Shown here: in pieces, positions 47,340 to 59,880 of the stretch
How positions within the stretch are numbered: the first letter of the stretch is position 1
Layout of the letters: the number at the start of each line of letters is the position of its first letter
Assembly (NCBI GenBank): GCA_037975125.1
Contig: CM075851.1
Location: 77,057,063-77,121,062, forward strand
Reading direction: 5' to 3'
From: Latrodectus hesperus
Lineage: Eukaryota > Arthropoda > Arachnida > Araneae > Theridiidae
DNA: 64,000 nucleotides
Notes under the pieces: generated by a model
Databases searched by the model: none
What the model saw: only the letters and a program-made list of their open reading frames with translations
Told to the model about the DNA's origin: nothing
Position numbers and translations under genes: made by a program

Positions 47340-48750
47340 GGAATGATGAAGAAGTAAAAATCAATTCTAATAATATTGTGCATGCTTGTCGTGACACATC
47401 TAAAGATTATGCAAGGATTTTCAATATGAATTTCAATATCCATGAAGTTGTTGCTGTAATCTCAAATTTATACTTTAATAAATTTCTTGATCCTGACGAT
47501 ATTCAAGAGCAAGTGTTGAGTAGTCAGAGACATAACATTAAACAAAGACTTTTGGTTATTATAAATAAATTCTGCAAAATGCATCAGCTTCCTCGTGATT
47601 GGAAGAGAGTTACTTTTATTCCCATAAAAAATCCCTTTAAAAAAGCTAATGTTACAGAGAGTGTTAGGCAAATTTCCTTTAATTGTATAACTTGTAAATT
47701 TATAGAAAAATTATTTTCATGACTTACTTTTTACCTGAATACTTCTGAGCTTCTTCCGAAGGAGCAGTTTGGTTTTAGAGAGTAACATAACACAATTGAT
47801 CAAATGTCAAAATTCTGTCAAAGAATTATGGATGCCCTTAACAAGAAATCTATGAATAACAAAATCGCTACTTTTCTTGATTTACCGACGTATTTTGATA
47901 AGACATGGTGTCAGAAGCTGATTATGAAATCTTATGAGGCCTTTGGAGTCTATGGAAGAGTTTTTATATGGATTAATCACTTTTTTAGGAATATACTCTT
48001 TACGGTGAGGTTTAATATTTCGTATTTAGAACGTTTTCTGCTCCTGTTAGCTCTTCAGGACTTTGCTTTGAGTCCTGCCCTATTTTTCCTTTTTTGTGAG
48101 AATAAAGCATTCTATTCTTGAAAGTTGTCAAATTGATTTTCTTGAAGGCGATATTGTGATTTGTAGCTCTGGCACTGATTTCTGAATTTTATGACATTAA
48201 TTCAACTCTTGACAAATTGTGAAACCTTGCTGAAATCAATAAATTGAAATTTAAACCTATTAGGTTCATAATTGGATTCTTCCCTACAAATAGAAAACTA
48301 TACGGATTTAGCCTTGGAATTTTTTTGAACTATTGACTTTTCTCTGTCGATAAGCTCCCCATATATCTTAGTTTTGTTGTGGATGCAGCGATTTCATGCA
48401 ATTAACATATGAGTCACCTAATGTTGAAAGTTAAGCCTCAACTTTCTAAAATATATATCTGGTGTTTACTGAATAGCTGATGCTGCTACTCTCAAAAACA
48501 CCTATATTTTACTTATTTGACTTTTTCTGTAGTATGGACTTTAAATTTTTTGTTATGTCTCGAATTTAAATTTGTAGAAACATGAACATCTCCACCTTAG
48601 GGGAACTAGATTTGTCACTGGTTTACGGAATTCTTGTTCCAATTACATCATACTTGACTAGGTTGATGATTTGATGCCCCTATGGCTTAGAAGAAGCACG
48701 TGTTTGATTAAATACTACAATAAACTTAGTAATACAAATTTGGAATAAAT
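47340..48750 (+). pseudogene. LINE reverse-transcriptase and downstream remnant
   Basis: Plus-strand reading with frame changes. KDYARIFNMNF..HEVVAVISNL leads into the GKSPGPD region, here altered to FNKFLDPDD (about 47470-47500). KQRLLVIINKFCKMHQLPRDWKRVTFIPI is followed by the altered SYRPISL block and KFIEKLF. EQFGFRE then HNTIDQMSKFCQRIMDALNKK precedes FLDLPTYFD (about 47871-47897), the first catalytic Asp block. Downstream the FADD block reads EGDIVICSSGTDF (about 48144-48182), with one Asp lost. TNRKLYGFS and later RFVTGLRNSCSNYI and CLIKYYNKLSN (48690-48735) are the post-polymerase blocks. RNase H and the 3' end are missing. It belongs to the same broad LINE group as the other copies but to a distinct family. 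Confidence 0.88.
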
Positions 48751-51700
48751 AATTTGTTTATTAACAATGTGAAAACGTATCATATCAAATTTAATATGTA
48801 AAGAATAAACATAAATACAAACGCATGTATATATTTGCAAGTACTTAATATTTCAATATATTTGTTGTATTTAAAATATTTACTTCAAAGTCTTAATTAT
48901 TCTATAAAAATAATTTTGTAAAATTGTTTCTTTTTGATTTATCATTTTACAGAATACAAATATATCAAAAATTATTTGAATATAGTCATTAATTTTGTTT
49001 CACAAAAGATTTATTTCATTTACATTAAGTTAATCGTGATTAACCATATTACAAAGTCAAAAAAGTATGTGATGGCTGATTTGAATAAAATATCACTTAT
49101 AGAAAATCATGGACATTCTTTCATGATTTTATTGTAAATCATGAAATTATGTGTGTGAATAAAATGATTACGTTCAAGAATTATTTTAGTTACTGCTTAT
49201 ATTTTCTAGGTACAAACAAGTGAAACTATAAACTAATAACATGCTATCAATAAAATATTCAAAATTATGTTAAGCCGTATTCAAGAAAACTCAAAACTTT
49301 TCAAATTCATCCCAATCTAACTTTGAAAATATTTTTTGAAGGTGTTTCATCTTTCCTTTTGATCGATCAAATAATTAAGATGATATTTTCAAAGCAGTTA
49401 AAGTTAAAAGTTTTTAATTTTTAAAATCATTAGTTTATTTTTTCTTATAAATAAATAAATTAAAATATAAAAATTTAAGAATATATTTTTTGTAAAGCTT
49501 TTAGTACCTTACATAAATCTGAGATAGAAATATATGAAGAAATTTGTGATGATAATTAATAAGGGAAAACAATATAGAGAGTTAAAAAAATTTAATTAAA
49601 TCTTGAATTTTAAAAAATATTATAAGTAGTCAATTTCAGAGAAATAATAAATCAAGAGAAAAAACAAAAGCTTACATTCCTTTTTGAGCAAATAAAATTT
49701 TAAATGATGATGTTAAAAATCAACTCTAAAAATAAATTGTCTTATTCATAGATACATTCCTTTTAATACTCTTTCTTTTAACAATTGCATATACATTTAT
49801 ATTGCTGTAATTTATTCTTAAAAATTTCAATATAATCTAATTTTGCTAAAATATTTTATTAATATGATTGCATAACAACAAAAAGCAATATGACTTGTTA
49901 TTAAACGACCCCTTAAATTATTCATATTGAAATATCTATTAACCACAATCTAAAAACGATTTTTTTTATAAGGAATACCTTTTTATTAGCTTTTCTCATT
50001 TGCACAAATTGTGTTTCTTCCTTATGTAACCAGATAGTCAATGAAATAGTTTTTTCTGCCAAAGAATGATATTCTAATCTTATATAGCTTATTATATAAG
50101 CCTGTTAATAATATAGCAATCAAGCAAAGAATTCTTCAAATGCAATATCAACCCATGACCTTGGATCCTTTAATTTATTTAAGCAATGCGTTTTCTTAAA
50201 CCGCTTACTTGAAATCCTTTTTCCTTTTTTCCAAAGGACTTCATGGAATGGAAAGATGCTTTTATTCGTGTGTTGGTCACTGGCTTCGTTTCCTGATAGT
50301 AGGCTGTCATTATTTTTCTCGCTTTAAAATGATTATCCGTGTATTACTGCTGGGAGTACACAAAAATATTTAAACCATTGGATACCATTTTTTTCAATAT
50401 TTCCATAATGTAATTGTTGATAATAAATAATGATATTACTTATTTGACCTTTGAAAAAATACAGTTTTTAGCTTATTCAACGAAAGCATGTTGGCCTTCC
50501 CAATGCTTCACAGGATGAAACTAGATGAGAACCCTAACTTCAATAATTAATAACTTCATAACTAAAGATTTCATAGCATTGCACGCTAATTCGATTCATT
50601 TATTTAACTAATCTGCATCAGCTTATTTAAAAGTACAATTATTAGTGTTAGAACCAAATTATTTTATAATGTATGTCTAACTTTGATTTATTAATCTATG
50701 CAACTTCTAGTTTTCACTTTTAAACTGAAATTTCTGTTGGAAATGAAACTTTATCATTGCTTGAGATAAATTATTTTTTATTATTACTCAATATTTTACA
50801 GATAATAATTGTTTTTTTAATCATAAATACCACGTTGAAATTTATAACTTAGTTATCATGGTAAAAAGTTTGAAACGTTTACAAAAGACTTATTATGATC
50901 TATGAAGATTTTGCAAAGCAAAATTAAATAAATTTTACCTCTCAAAATATATAGGCATCATTATTAAACTTGTATAATTTTTACGTAACGAGAAAGAGAG
51001 ATAATATTAACCTCATATTTTAAGTACATTATTTTATTTGCTAACGTATAACAATTTATACTTACAAGAAAATTAGCTTTCTGAACAAAGTATCATCTAT
51101 GTTCCCATATTATATCTTGCGTGCAAATACGGCAGAATTACAGCACGTGATATCAAATGATCAATTACAAGAATCCTATATTCTCTTGGGAGGAATTTTA
51201 AAACTTGAAATACCTAACATACTTCCAGAAATTAAATATGGCACATTTTTCGTTGAATTTATTGCACCCCTTTTCAGAATTTCTCTCAAAATTAATTTTA
51301 TGAAAAGTTCATTTCAAAAGACATTCCTTTTCCAAAATAACTTTTGATTTTCTGTTAAAAGTGCTTATGAATAATGATGTTTAAGCTAAGCTTAATTGCA
51401 TATCATTGTGGATCTGCTATAATCTTATAGCTTTCATTGATTTACAAAAATTAGTGCATAAATTTCAAAATTTTTAATACAGAAATAGTATTTAAATATA
51501 TTTTTGTTAGTAAAATAAAAATATTTTTCAATAAAAATGATATCTATATATAACACTTAGAATTGCAAAATTATTTATTAAACATCACAATTTTGTAATT
51601 CAAATATGTAAGTTTTATTTTAATAGATTTACATCTTAAATTATTTTTATTAATTATTTAAAATGCAAATGTATTGTTAAAAATTAAACTTTAAGTAAAT

Positions 51701-52500
51701 CCTAAATATTTAACAGTGTTTTAAAAAATATCCTCATTATATTCTAATTTATTGAATCGTAATATAGGTATGAATACTATATTCTTAATAAAATTAACTG
51801 CGAAAAGGTTTTGCTTTTTACTTACAGCTATATAATATAGCCAACATTTTTCTCCTTTATTGTTAATTTTGAAACTTTTACATTCTAATGTGTACTTTAA
51901 TTAAGTGAGTGGCATGATTTTAGTTTTTTTTACTTATTTTTCAAATTAAATAAAATTTATCTTGCAACTGGTATTGACATGAGTCTCTTAATTATTTACA
52001 TTTAAAATTTACTTACTAAACCTCATAAATAAAGAAATAGTTCGTGCGTTTCTGCATTTTTGTGAAAAGTAAGTTGCTTGTGATTTAATATACATGCTAA
52101 ATAATAAAAAAAAAACATAAATAATCAAAAGCCTAATATTTTGTTTGAATATTTTGGAAACACTAAATAATAGCTTTAATTTTCACAATATAGTTAAATT
52201 TGATTTACTACAAAGAAACTTAAAGTTTTTAAGCCATTTAAAAAATTTTCAAACAAATTTTACTCAAACATTCTACATAATAAAGGAAAACATAATAAAA
52301 AATGTCATTATGCATTTTAAAATTAATAATATAAGACCTTAAAAACTGTAGTTATGAATTAATGAAATTCTTAACTCACAGTAGTGATATTGACCATCTA
52401 GTTGCATTTGAGCCTGGAAAAATTTAAAGATCACGATGAGCTTTAAGAAATAAATTTATTTCTAGAATAAAAAATAATGTAAACAAAAGATAAGTTTTAA
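48751..52500. other. AT-rich intergenic DNA, no gene recognised
   Basis: Small, less AT-rich patches near 50180-50310, 50480-50540 and 51090-51350 gave no recognisable product; the 82-codon plus-strand frame at 51099-51347 (MFPYYILRANTAELQHV...) has no motif I know. Confidence 0.65.
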
Positions 52501-52514
52501 GAAATTCACCCTGT

Positions 52515-52554
52515 CATTTTTGTAATGCCAGATCCATTTTTGTAATGTCAAATC
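52515..52554. repeat. 20-bp tandem duplication
   Basis: CATTTTTGTAATGCCAGATC (52515-52534) is followed directly by a second copy with two differences (52535-52554). It sits at the left edge of the LINE remnant. Confidence 0.85.
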
Positions 52555-53208
52555 TGGATAGCATTTTATATCGAACATTTAAACACTAATAAAGGTCACG
52601 GCTCTGATGGCATCGAAAACAGCATCAATAAGTTCGCATTTCATTCTTTACGATACGTATTGCTTAATTATTTTAATATATGCTTGAAATTGCAATCTGT
52701 TTTTTTTATAAGAATGAAAATAGGACGAGTGAAATTCTTTCTAAAGAAAACTTACCATAAAAAAACCGAAATCATACAAACACATATCCCTACTGCTTTT
52801 CCTCAGTAAAATTCTAGAAAGGATGACATTTGACCACCTAAAATATATAATCTACATATTAATATCTATTATTCATATCAATATTTTGGGCTGGGGTTTT
52901 TAACGGAGCATGGTGTAAATCATCTGCAAGAAAATGTTTTCTGAAACAAAAAGAAATCGTTATACCACTATGAGAAGCTTAGATATTTAACATGCATCAA
53001 ATTCAATCTGGTAGTTGGAGATTTGAAGAACACTATGTGACCCAATATCTCCTTCTAATATCTTAAAGAGAAAGCATAGTATTTTAGAAAATAGAAAATT
53101 TATCTCAATCTGTAGCAGAGGACATATATATCAGCAAATTATTTAAAATACAGTCCACAGAGATCAGTAGGTGGCCAAATTTTGTGGGAGCTACACTATG
53201 ATAATATA
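52545..53208 (+). pseudogene. LINE reverse transcriptase, 5' part (upstream of the TTAA insertion)
   Basis: NTNKGHGSDGIENSINKFAF (52583 onwards) is the KxGPDGIxNxxLK block. IPTAFPQ...NSRKDD resembles YRPISLLxxxxKxLExxxxxxL. FLTEHGVNHLQE (about 52898-52935) is the GFRxxHxxxHQ region. Just before the insertion, SPQRSVGGQILWELHYDNIL (ending at 53210) is the GxPQGSVLGPxLWNLxYDxIL block; the LW is characteristic of R1-related LINEs. The next block, FADD, lies on the far side of the 5.3-kb TTAA-flanked segment, at 58587. Stops and shifts show the LINE is dead. The start is eroded. Confidence 0.78.
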
Positions 53209-53228
53209 TTAACCGACTCAGCGCCCGC

Positions 53229-53380
53229 GACGTATCTGTTACGTCGCAATAAACTGGTAGAAAAGCGGTTCATGACGGCATGGATACGTCGAAACTTTCC
53301 TGCTCGAAAGCGGCCTGCGACGGCATAGATACGTCGCAGAGTTTGCACCGAAAGCGGCCGCGACGTATATTTTCGCATAG
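53229..53380. repeat. 45-bp subterminal tandem repeat with GCGACG hairpins
   Basis: Units start with GACG at 53229, 53274, 53319 and 53362, periods 45, 45 and 43. Each complete unit has a GACG(T/G)...TACGTCG inverted pair followed by a spacer ending in AAAGCGG. Perfect hairpins occur at 53227-53247 (arms GCGACGTA) and 53315-53339 (arms CTGCGACG). It lies just inside the left terminal repeat, where transposase-binding repeats are found in many DNA transposons; that role here is inferred. Confidence 0.88.
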
Positions 53381-53399
53381 TAGAAACCACTTACTTTTG

Positions 53400-56300
53400 C
53401 TTTCCCCTAATCGGTGGTTTGATTGATCGGTCTTAATCACTCAAACCACACTCCTTGGAGACTTTTCTTTGAAAACTACAACTCAGCCTGAGTTTTACGC
53501 CAAATATCTAAAATACTGATTATTTTTTCGCCAAGATTCAACTTTAAAATTTAATAATCTATAAATTTGTTGCTTTAGAAATAAAATGCATGTTTATACA
53601 TTATTATTTTTCATTTTAGTTCCTAAGTTCTAAAGTTAGTTCCTAATTGAATTAGACGATTTTATTACACAAAAATTTTAAATCCATATGTACTTTTAAA
53701 TTACTAACGAGCTTGCTTTCTTTTCTAAGTTAAATTTTAATAATTTTCCTGCTTATGCTAATTATTTCTTACATCTTACTTAATTTAATTCAGTTTTTAT
53801 TGTTTTTGACGGCATTTTTTATCGACTAGTTATGACTGAAATAAACAAATAAATTTCGTAAATGGAAATGCTGCCATCTAAACAATTAAATTTTTAACCT
53901 ACAGAAAATAATTATTTTATTACAAAATTTATTTTTAAAATAAGCAAATTATTAATACGTTAGTTTTACAAATAATTATCTTTTAGCGTGGTCCATATTA
54001 GGTATAAAAGAAATTTTTAAATATAATAATCTTAACCAGAAAATTTCTTATTGTAAAATGTGGTTATATATTTACTTTACTCTTCTTATTTGAATTAAAA
54101 ATTAATTTTTCTGGTTTATCTTTGAAACATAAAATGGTATATTCCATATACGATTGATTGTGTTATTTAAATTTAAAAATATAATAAACGCATTATGTAT
54201 TTCAAATAAACTTCTTTTTTAAAAAATTAAAGTTTTGAAAACAAAGAAAATTCACTTTGAAAAATCTAAATGAAATAGTATGCTAAAGTTATATGACTAT
54301 AGAAATCATAGAATGTTTAAATTTAGTTGTGTTGTTATAATCTGAATTAACGATAACAAGATATAGATGACATAAATACGATTAATTATATTAAAGGGAC
54401 AAAATTGATTACAGAAATAAAATGAAGTTCAAAATGAGATATTGTGGCTTAGAAATAAATTAATTAGCTGTTCAAATTATGAAAAAAATATTTATTTTCT
54501 TAAAATACATGTGAATTTTAGCTCGCAAAAAAATCATTGTTTATTATAAAATATAATATATTAATACAATATTTAAATTGCTAGCTCTTTTTTATAGGAA
54601 TATGGTGTTATTTATTTGAGTAAAAATAAACCATATTAAAGAAAGTTAACAAATTCAGGGCAAACTTATAGTACATTAGTTATATGATGATCTAAAATAT
54701 ATAATTATAAAAAAAGATTCATTATTGAATATTCATTAACGTTCATAAAACTGATAAATTTAGAATTAAATGCTTGCTATGAATTTATAAAATAAATAAT
54801 TAAATAAAAAAGTAATCTTTCGATACCAAACATAACTTTTTCGCCTTAAGTAAATTTGTGATAATCTAAAACATTAATGTTTTTCTAAACTAGTAATAGA
54901 TAAATATTAAGAATAGAAAAATAAATGCTTATAAAAATTTTTGTTGTTTACCTTTTCAAGTCTTAAGAATATATCCTCTGTCAATTTAAATAATGATTAC
55001 TTTTTCAATTTTGATAGTATTTTTCGATTTTTATTCTTGATATATAACTTTGTAATATTCATTGTATTGAAAGCATAATACTGTTTTAGCACATTTTATA
55101 TAATTTTTTTGTACGCCTGCTCCCATTTCGACTACCTTACAATATAAAAAAGAATGCTAGCATTTATTATACGTAAAAATTCATTTGAATTTTGAAAACA
55201 TTTGAGATAATTTTTTAAAAAGGAACTATATGATTAAATTCAAATTTTCAGACTTTTTTAGGTATTTATCTGTTAAGTCATTAAATCGTTTATTAATGTT
55301 AATGTTAACAATACAAAATAACAAAAACTAAAATAAAATTATTCTTTCAAAAAATAAAATGTAGTTGAAATGAAATCAAGGATATTAAATTTGAATTATT
55401 AACGCAATTTTTGAAATTTTCTGTTTTCAGAATTTTTAAAATTTAAAATAAATTGCTGTTTGGAAATTTTCTATCCAAAATTCTACCTTACTTATATAAA
55501 AAAAGAGAATATAAAGTTGATAATTTTTATAGGTTTCCTGCAATCTTTCATGATTTGATAAGCAAAATTGGTTTTGTATCATTTTGTTTCTATCATATTA
55601 ATACTAGTATATTTTTTGTTATGCAGCAGTAGTTATAAATAGCTCCTATAGTATTCAAACATTTTTCACTTAATTATTTCCTTTCCTTAAAACCTTGCGT
55701 AGTTTTTTATCACAGATAGTTGAATACTAAAGGATGAGGTGTTAAATTTATTTTCTCTACAATTTTTACAAGTATTCGACTATTAACAGTATTGTTTCAA
55801 ACGGCTTCTCCCATATATCCCCTGTATATACTTCAAGACTTCGTTTCAAGGAAGATAATTCAGTGCACATGTGGCTTCCTGTGTGGTTAAAGATGTTTCC
55901 ATTTAGTTACAGATGGAATGAAAGGGAATTTTATCGATTACTCTAGTTGAAGTAGACATATGAGAAACTGGTTTTTCTCACCTTGTTTCATTCCTCTCAA
56001 TCTTAACAATTCTCAATTATAGATAAAGTCTCTTTTATTAGAAAACTTTATATAGTAGAGATATATGATAATTATATAAAGGTTTTGCAACTTGTAATGC
56101 AATAAAATATTACCAATGCAAGAACTTTTCATAAAAATATTTTTATAATGGAGTAATAATAGCCTCTTAGCATTTTATTACATATTATATTATGTAAAGT
56201 TAAATATAAGCCAATAGAAACTCGTTATAAAATTTTAAGTTTCTTTCGTGCAGTAATTTTGCCAAATTAAGTTGTAAAGATTCTTTTGTTTTTATTTATA

Positions 56301-58300
56301 ATTATACATAAAGTTCAGTTCATAAACGCTAGATTAATATTTAAAAAAATAACTCGAGTAAGCACTTGTGAAACCAAATATTCCATTTACATTGAAATAA
56401 ATTAAATGTAACAGTTTAAGCTTCTTATTAGTACATGCACTGATATATATTTCAATTCAGATTTACAAATGAAGCTAATTTTCATGTATTGTTACAAGTG
56501 ATATTTTATCTAAGTTTGTTCAGTTACGAGTAGAAAAAATTAATTTAGCTAATAAATTTGGGCTTTAACGCTTTTAAATAAAAAAACAAAATTTATCTAT
56601 GAAAAAAAGAGCATAAGTAATATATATTTTTAGTTCTGCTAAAAAATTAAGTAAATTAATAATTTTAATATATTTCTAATTCATTTAGACTGTTGAATTA
56701 TAGAAACGTATAAATAATCTAAATCAGCCTTGCTATGTGTGCTGAAAGTATTATAATATTATGAAAGGGTTTGAAAAATATTTATTTACTTGCATTAAAT
56801 AATTATAAAGTTTCTACTTCTGTAACTTTTAAAATGGAATAAATGAGACTTCATAACGTTGCTTGAAGTACATTGCTAACTTTTTTTATCGTTCAATGAT
56901 ATCAATTGTTCGCCTTCATGTTACATATCCTCTGAGCTTATAGGCAACTTATCAACTCTTCTATTAGTATAAATTACTAAATAGCAGTATATATATTTCA
57001 AATCACTATGAGGTCTATCAAAGTGCTTAACTTCAAGAATTGAGAAAAATGTATTTCCAGATGAAAGTAAATATATAATAAGGACGGCACACAATAATCT
57101 CTCTCTTTTCCTCTCTCAAATAAGTGCTTAGGAAAAGCTTTCTTAAAAAAAGGTTGTCACATATATTGAAAAAAATTAATTTAAATTCTTTTGAGTTTCA
57201 AATTCATTTTCTATTTCACCAGATTGATTCATAGTAATTGAATATTATTTTGAGTTAATGAGAATAAGTACATTGAATACTTAACAAATGTGATTTAAGC
57301 AATTTATTTTTCGTCCATCACTTGGAATTCTTTTCGATTAAAATACAACTTTAATTTAGAGTAAGTATCTTGTTAAAAATATCTAAATAATGTTTTTTTA
57401 ATATGAAAGAAAAAAATTGTAAAAGTTATAAATGATTTTATAATATTGTTTTAGAATGTAAATATATAAGAAATATCATAATTAAGAAAGTACACAATCA
57501 GCAAATATAATGTGTTAAAATTTCTTATACAGAACAATTTTAATGCAAGTTTATCTACATGTATTTTGCATTAAATAGTTTTATTTTTATATACAATAAT
57601 GCAGAAATGAAAACTAATCCTTTTTTTGTAAATATTTAATTTTTTTGGGCTAAAAAACTTTTCCAAATATTTAAATATAAAGTGAAAGTAATTTTTCAGA
57701 TATAGTATAAACCAAGAACATTACACACATTTATTCACAATGTTTTGCAAATTTTCTAATGTTATGTTTAATTGTTTAAACTCAAAACATTTATAGATGA
57801 ATAAATTGAAAAGCTTTTATTAATGTTTTTTAAAATAACATTATAAAAATTGAAAAATAATTAAGCCTTTTATTTTCATATAAACACTACACTAATTACT
57901 ACATAGATGTATTCATATAAAGTAAAAATTTGTTTGTGTTAAGAAAAATATAATGTGAGAAAATGTATTTTTACTAACATTATTTTATCTTACTGTAATA
58001 AAAATTTGAAAAGCTTCTGTGTCTCATTCAAAAAGAGAAATTTCCATTATACAGAAAATAATAAATATACAAGCTAATGTGACGAGCAACTTTCTAAATT
58101 AAACTGCGTAAGAAATCCAAAACATCATAATTTGTGGATACCGTTTTTCTTTGAATTTCATATTATTTACCAAGTCAACCTAAAAATACTGAGGAATATC
58201 TTCAATCATTTTCAATTACACAAAAAATAGTTACTTATTAATAATTTTTGCTTTTTAAGTTTTATACAAAAAAAGATATACGTTTTCGTTTTAACCACTT
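53400..58300. other. Interior of the TTAA-flanked segment: AT-rich, no coding recognised
   Basis: Apart from a hairpin at 53414-53449 (arms GTGGTTTGATTGAT, one mismatch) and a small palindrome AACTCAGCCTGAGTT at about 53480, this 4.9 kb looks like the AT-rich non-coding DNA elsewhere in the window. No reading frame of useful length and no DDD transposase or Cys-rich tail motif of piggyBac was seen. A less AT-rich patch at 55795-55960 and another at 58320-58550 gave no match. Confidence 0.65.
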
Positions 58301-58555
58301 TTATTGGGATGTACAATTCTTTCTGGCAAATGCATACAACCCTAGATAGGGTAGTTAGTAGTAAGTGACATCCCCTCCCTCTAAATTGAGCGATGTGACA
58401 GTTTTCAGGGGGTAGGAAATGTTCCCAATGAGAATGGGAAACAGTCGACGATTTTTGTATAGTTTAGGGACGTGGGTAAAAGTAGTACATCTGGTTTTAA
58501 AGAGGAAACATTTTTCGCAGATTCTTGAAATTTTCTGCGCCGCTGAGTCGGTTAA

Positions 58556-59880
58556 AACATAATGGTAATTCAACGCAACTGTAATAGATTTCGCAAATGA
58601 CACCTTGATTGTAATTGTTTTGTGTACAGATAAAGTTGTGAAATTGCGTTGGAGTAATATTTATTTTCCTGAAACGAACTCAACAAACAACAACCAATCA
58701 TTACTAACTTCATAAAATAATTTAATAAGACAATAGAGGTATTCTGGAAAGCAACAAATATCACCAAGAATGTTATGCATAAATAACGGCTAACATCTGG
58801 GGAAATTTGCAATCAGCACTCCAAGTTGTAGCAAATATAAACCATACTGGACAACATATTAATGGCATCCAGAAATTATATAGATAGTTCAATCCGACAT
58901 ATAACTTCTCATTCTAAATTTATTTAGAACCCGCAGCTTTATGACGTGCACTGAATTAATAAATGCAATCACAAAAATAATAGTAATAACATCATCATCT
59001 AAAACAGTAAAAACACCATATTCAAAATACTTTTTTAAAAGATTAATCAAAATTTTAAAATCTAAAGTAATCATTAATTGCAATGGTCCAATGCAATACA
59101 AAGTAAACGTCTATTCTCAATAATATTTTCAGTCTCATCGCTTATATTCCATTATTGTATATCGCTATAGTATATCGCTTATATTCCATTATTTTTATCA
59201 ATTATTTAATTATTCAATATAGCTCCATACCATAATAGTTAGATAAAAAAGTAAAGAATCAATTAATTCTTGAGTATGTAAATTACTTAGATCCTTGAAC
59301 TCTAAGTATTATATTGCCTTCATACAGGTCAGTTTCATTTGAAAAAGTCAAACGTTAGTAAGATATCTCCTACGTCCTATGCTGCCTAAAAGAGCGACAC
59401 GCTAGGAAGAAAATGATGGATTCTACCTCCATAATAAAAAAAATCTCTGTATTAACTACTTCACTATTAGATTACTAAACAGATGAAGAGGATGAATGAT
59501 AATATCACTTATATTATTATAACCACATTAACTATTAGACAATAAGACGTTTTAAGTAATGAATTGTGAATACCTCCTGTCCCAGCTACTTCCACAGAAT
59601 TAACAAATCCAGATCTCCATCTTGCATCTGTGGCCAAATTGGTATACTACTGCATTATATCACAGAATGTCCTCAAACCAAAGATCTACATATCAAAAAT
59701 CATCTATTCAAACCAACTACCAGTTCTTAAAACTCTGCACAACGAACAAGTTCAGAACAAAAAAATTAATACAAATAATTACTTTCCTTCATGAAAAAGG
59801 ACTCCAAATGTGCAAAGACCTGGCTGCTCACCAACAGGAATCTTATAACTCAGAAGCAGAGTCAACAGAATTCGAAAATT
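58556..59880 (+). pseudogene. LINE ORF2, 3' part (downstream of the TTAA insertion)
   Basis: Continues the LINE from 53208. NATVIDFANDTLIVIVLCTD (FAND at 58590-58601) is the FADD catalytic block with its first Asp changed to Asn. SALQVVANINHTGQHINGIQKL (58816 onwards) resembles the RNase H DSxSALQxLxNPxxxH block. From about 59370 to 59560, MDSTSIIKKISVL and nearby pieces match the segment between RNase H and the tail. PSYFHRINKSRSPSCICGQIG then LLHYITEC is the C-terminal Cys/His motif (CX1CX7HX4C, 59623-59670). Coding ends near 59880. The RNase H part (58620-59340) is the weakest; the tail is clear. Many stops and shifts. Confidence 0.72.

Larger units (their letters stand above)
53213..58551. 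mobile_element. 5,339-bp TTAA-flanked segment, piggyBac-like insertion
   Basis: TTAA lies at both edges (53209-53212 and 58552-58555). Both ends begin with the same inward sequence CCGACTCAGCG, 11 of 11, then diverge. PiggyBac transposons insert at TTAA, duplicate it, and usually start with CC. The segment interrupts a LINE pseudogene between two adjacent reverse-transcriptase blocks: ILWELHYDNIL before, NATVIDFANDTLIVIV after. With one TTAA copy the DNA reads ATATTAAAACATAATGG across the join and the blocks connect within one frame change. That supports a true insertion. The left end has a 45-bp subterminal array; the right end has a hairpin at 58516-58539 (CGCAGA...TCTGCG). I could find no transposase blocks inside. 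Confidence 0.74.

Noticed and set aside
53196..53390. 64-codon Arg-rich open frame, minus strand
   Set aside because: Arises from the 45-bp repeat, which repeats the same residues (RRI.AV..RF), and crosses the transposon end.
58355..58603. 82-codon minus-strand frame with Cys residues, considered as a piggyBac Cys-rich tail
   Set aside because: The Cys spacing does not fit the piggyBac C-terminal pattern, and the frame runs out through the terminal repeat and TTAA into the LINE.
59137..59193. 20-bp phrase repeated after 37 bp (ATCGCTTATATTCCATTATT)
   Set aside because: Only two copies in the weak RNase H part of the LINE; a local duplication with no further meaning visible.
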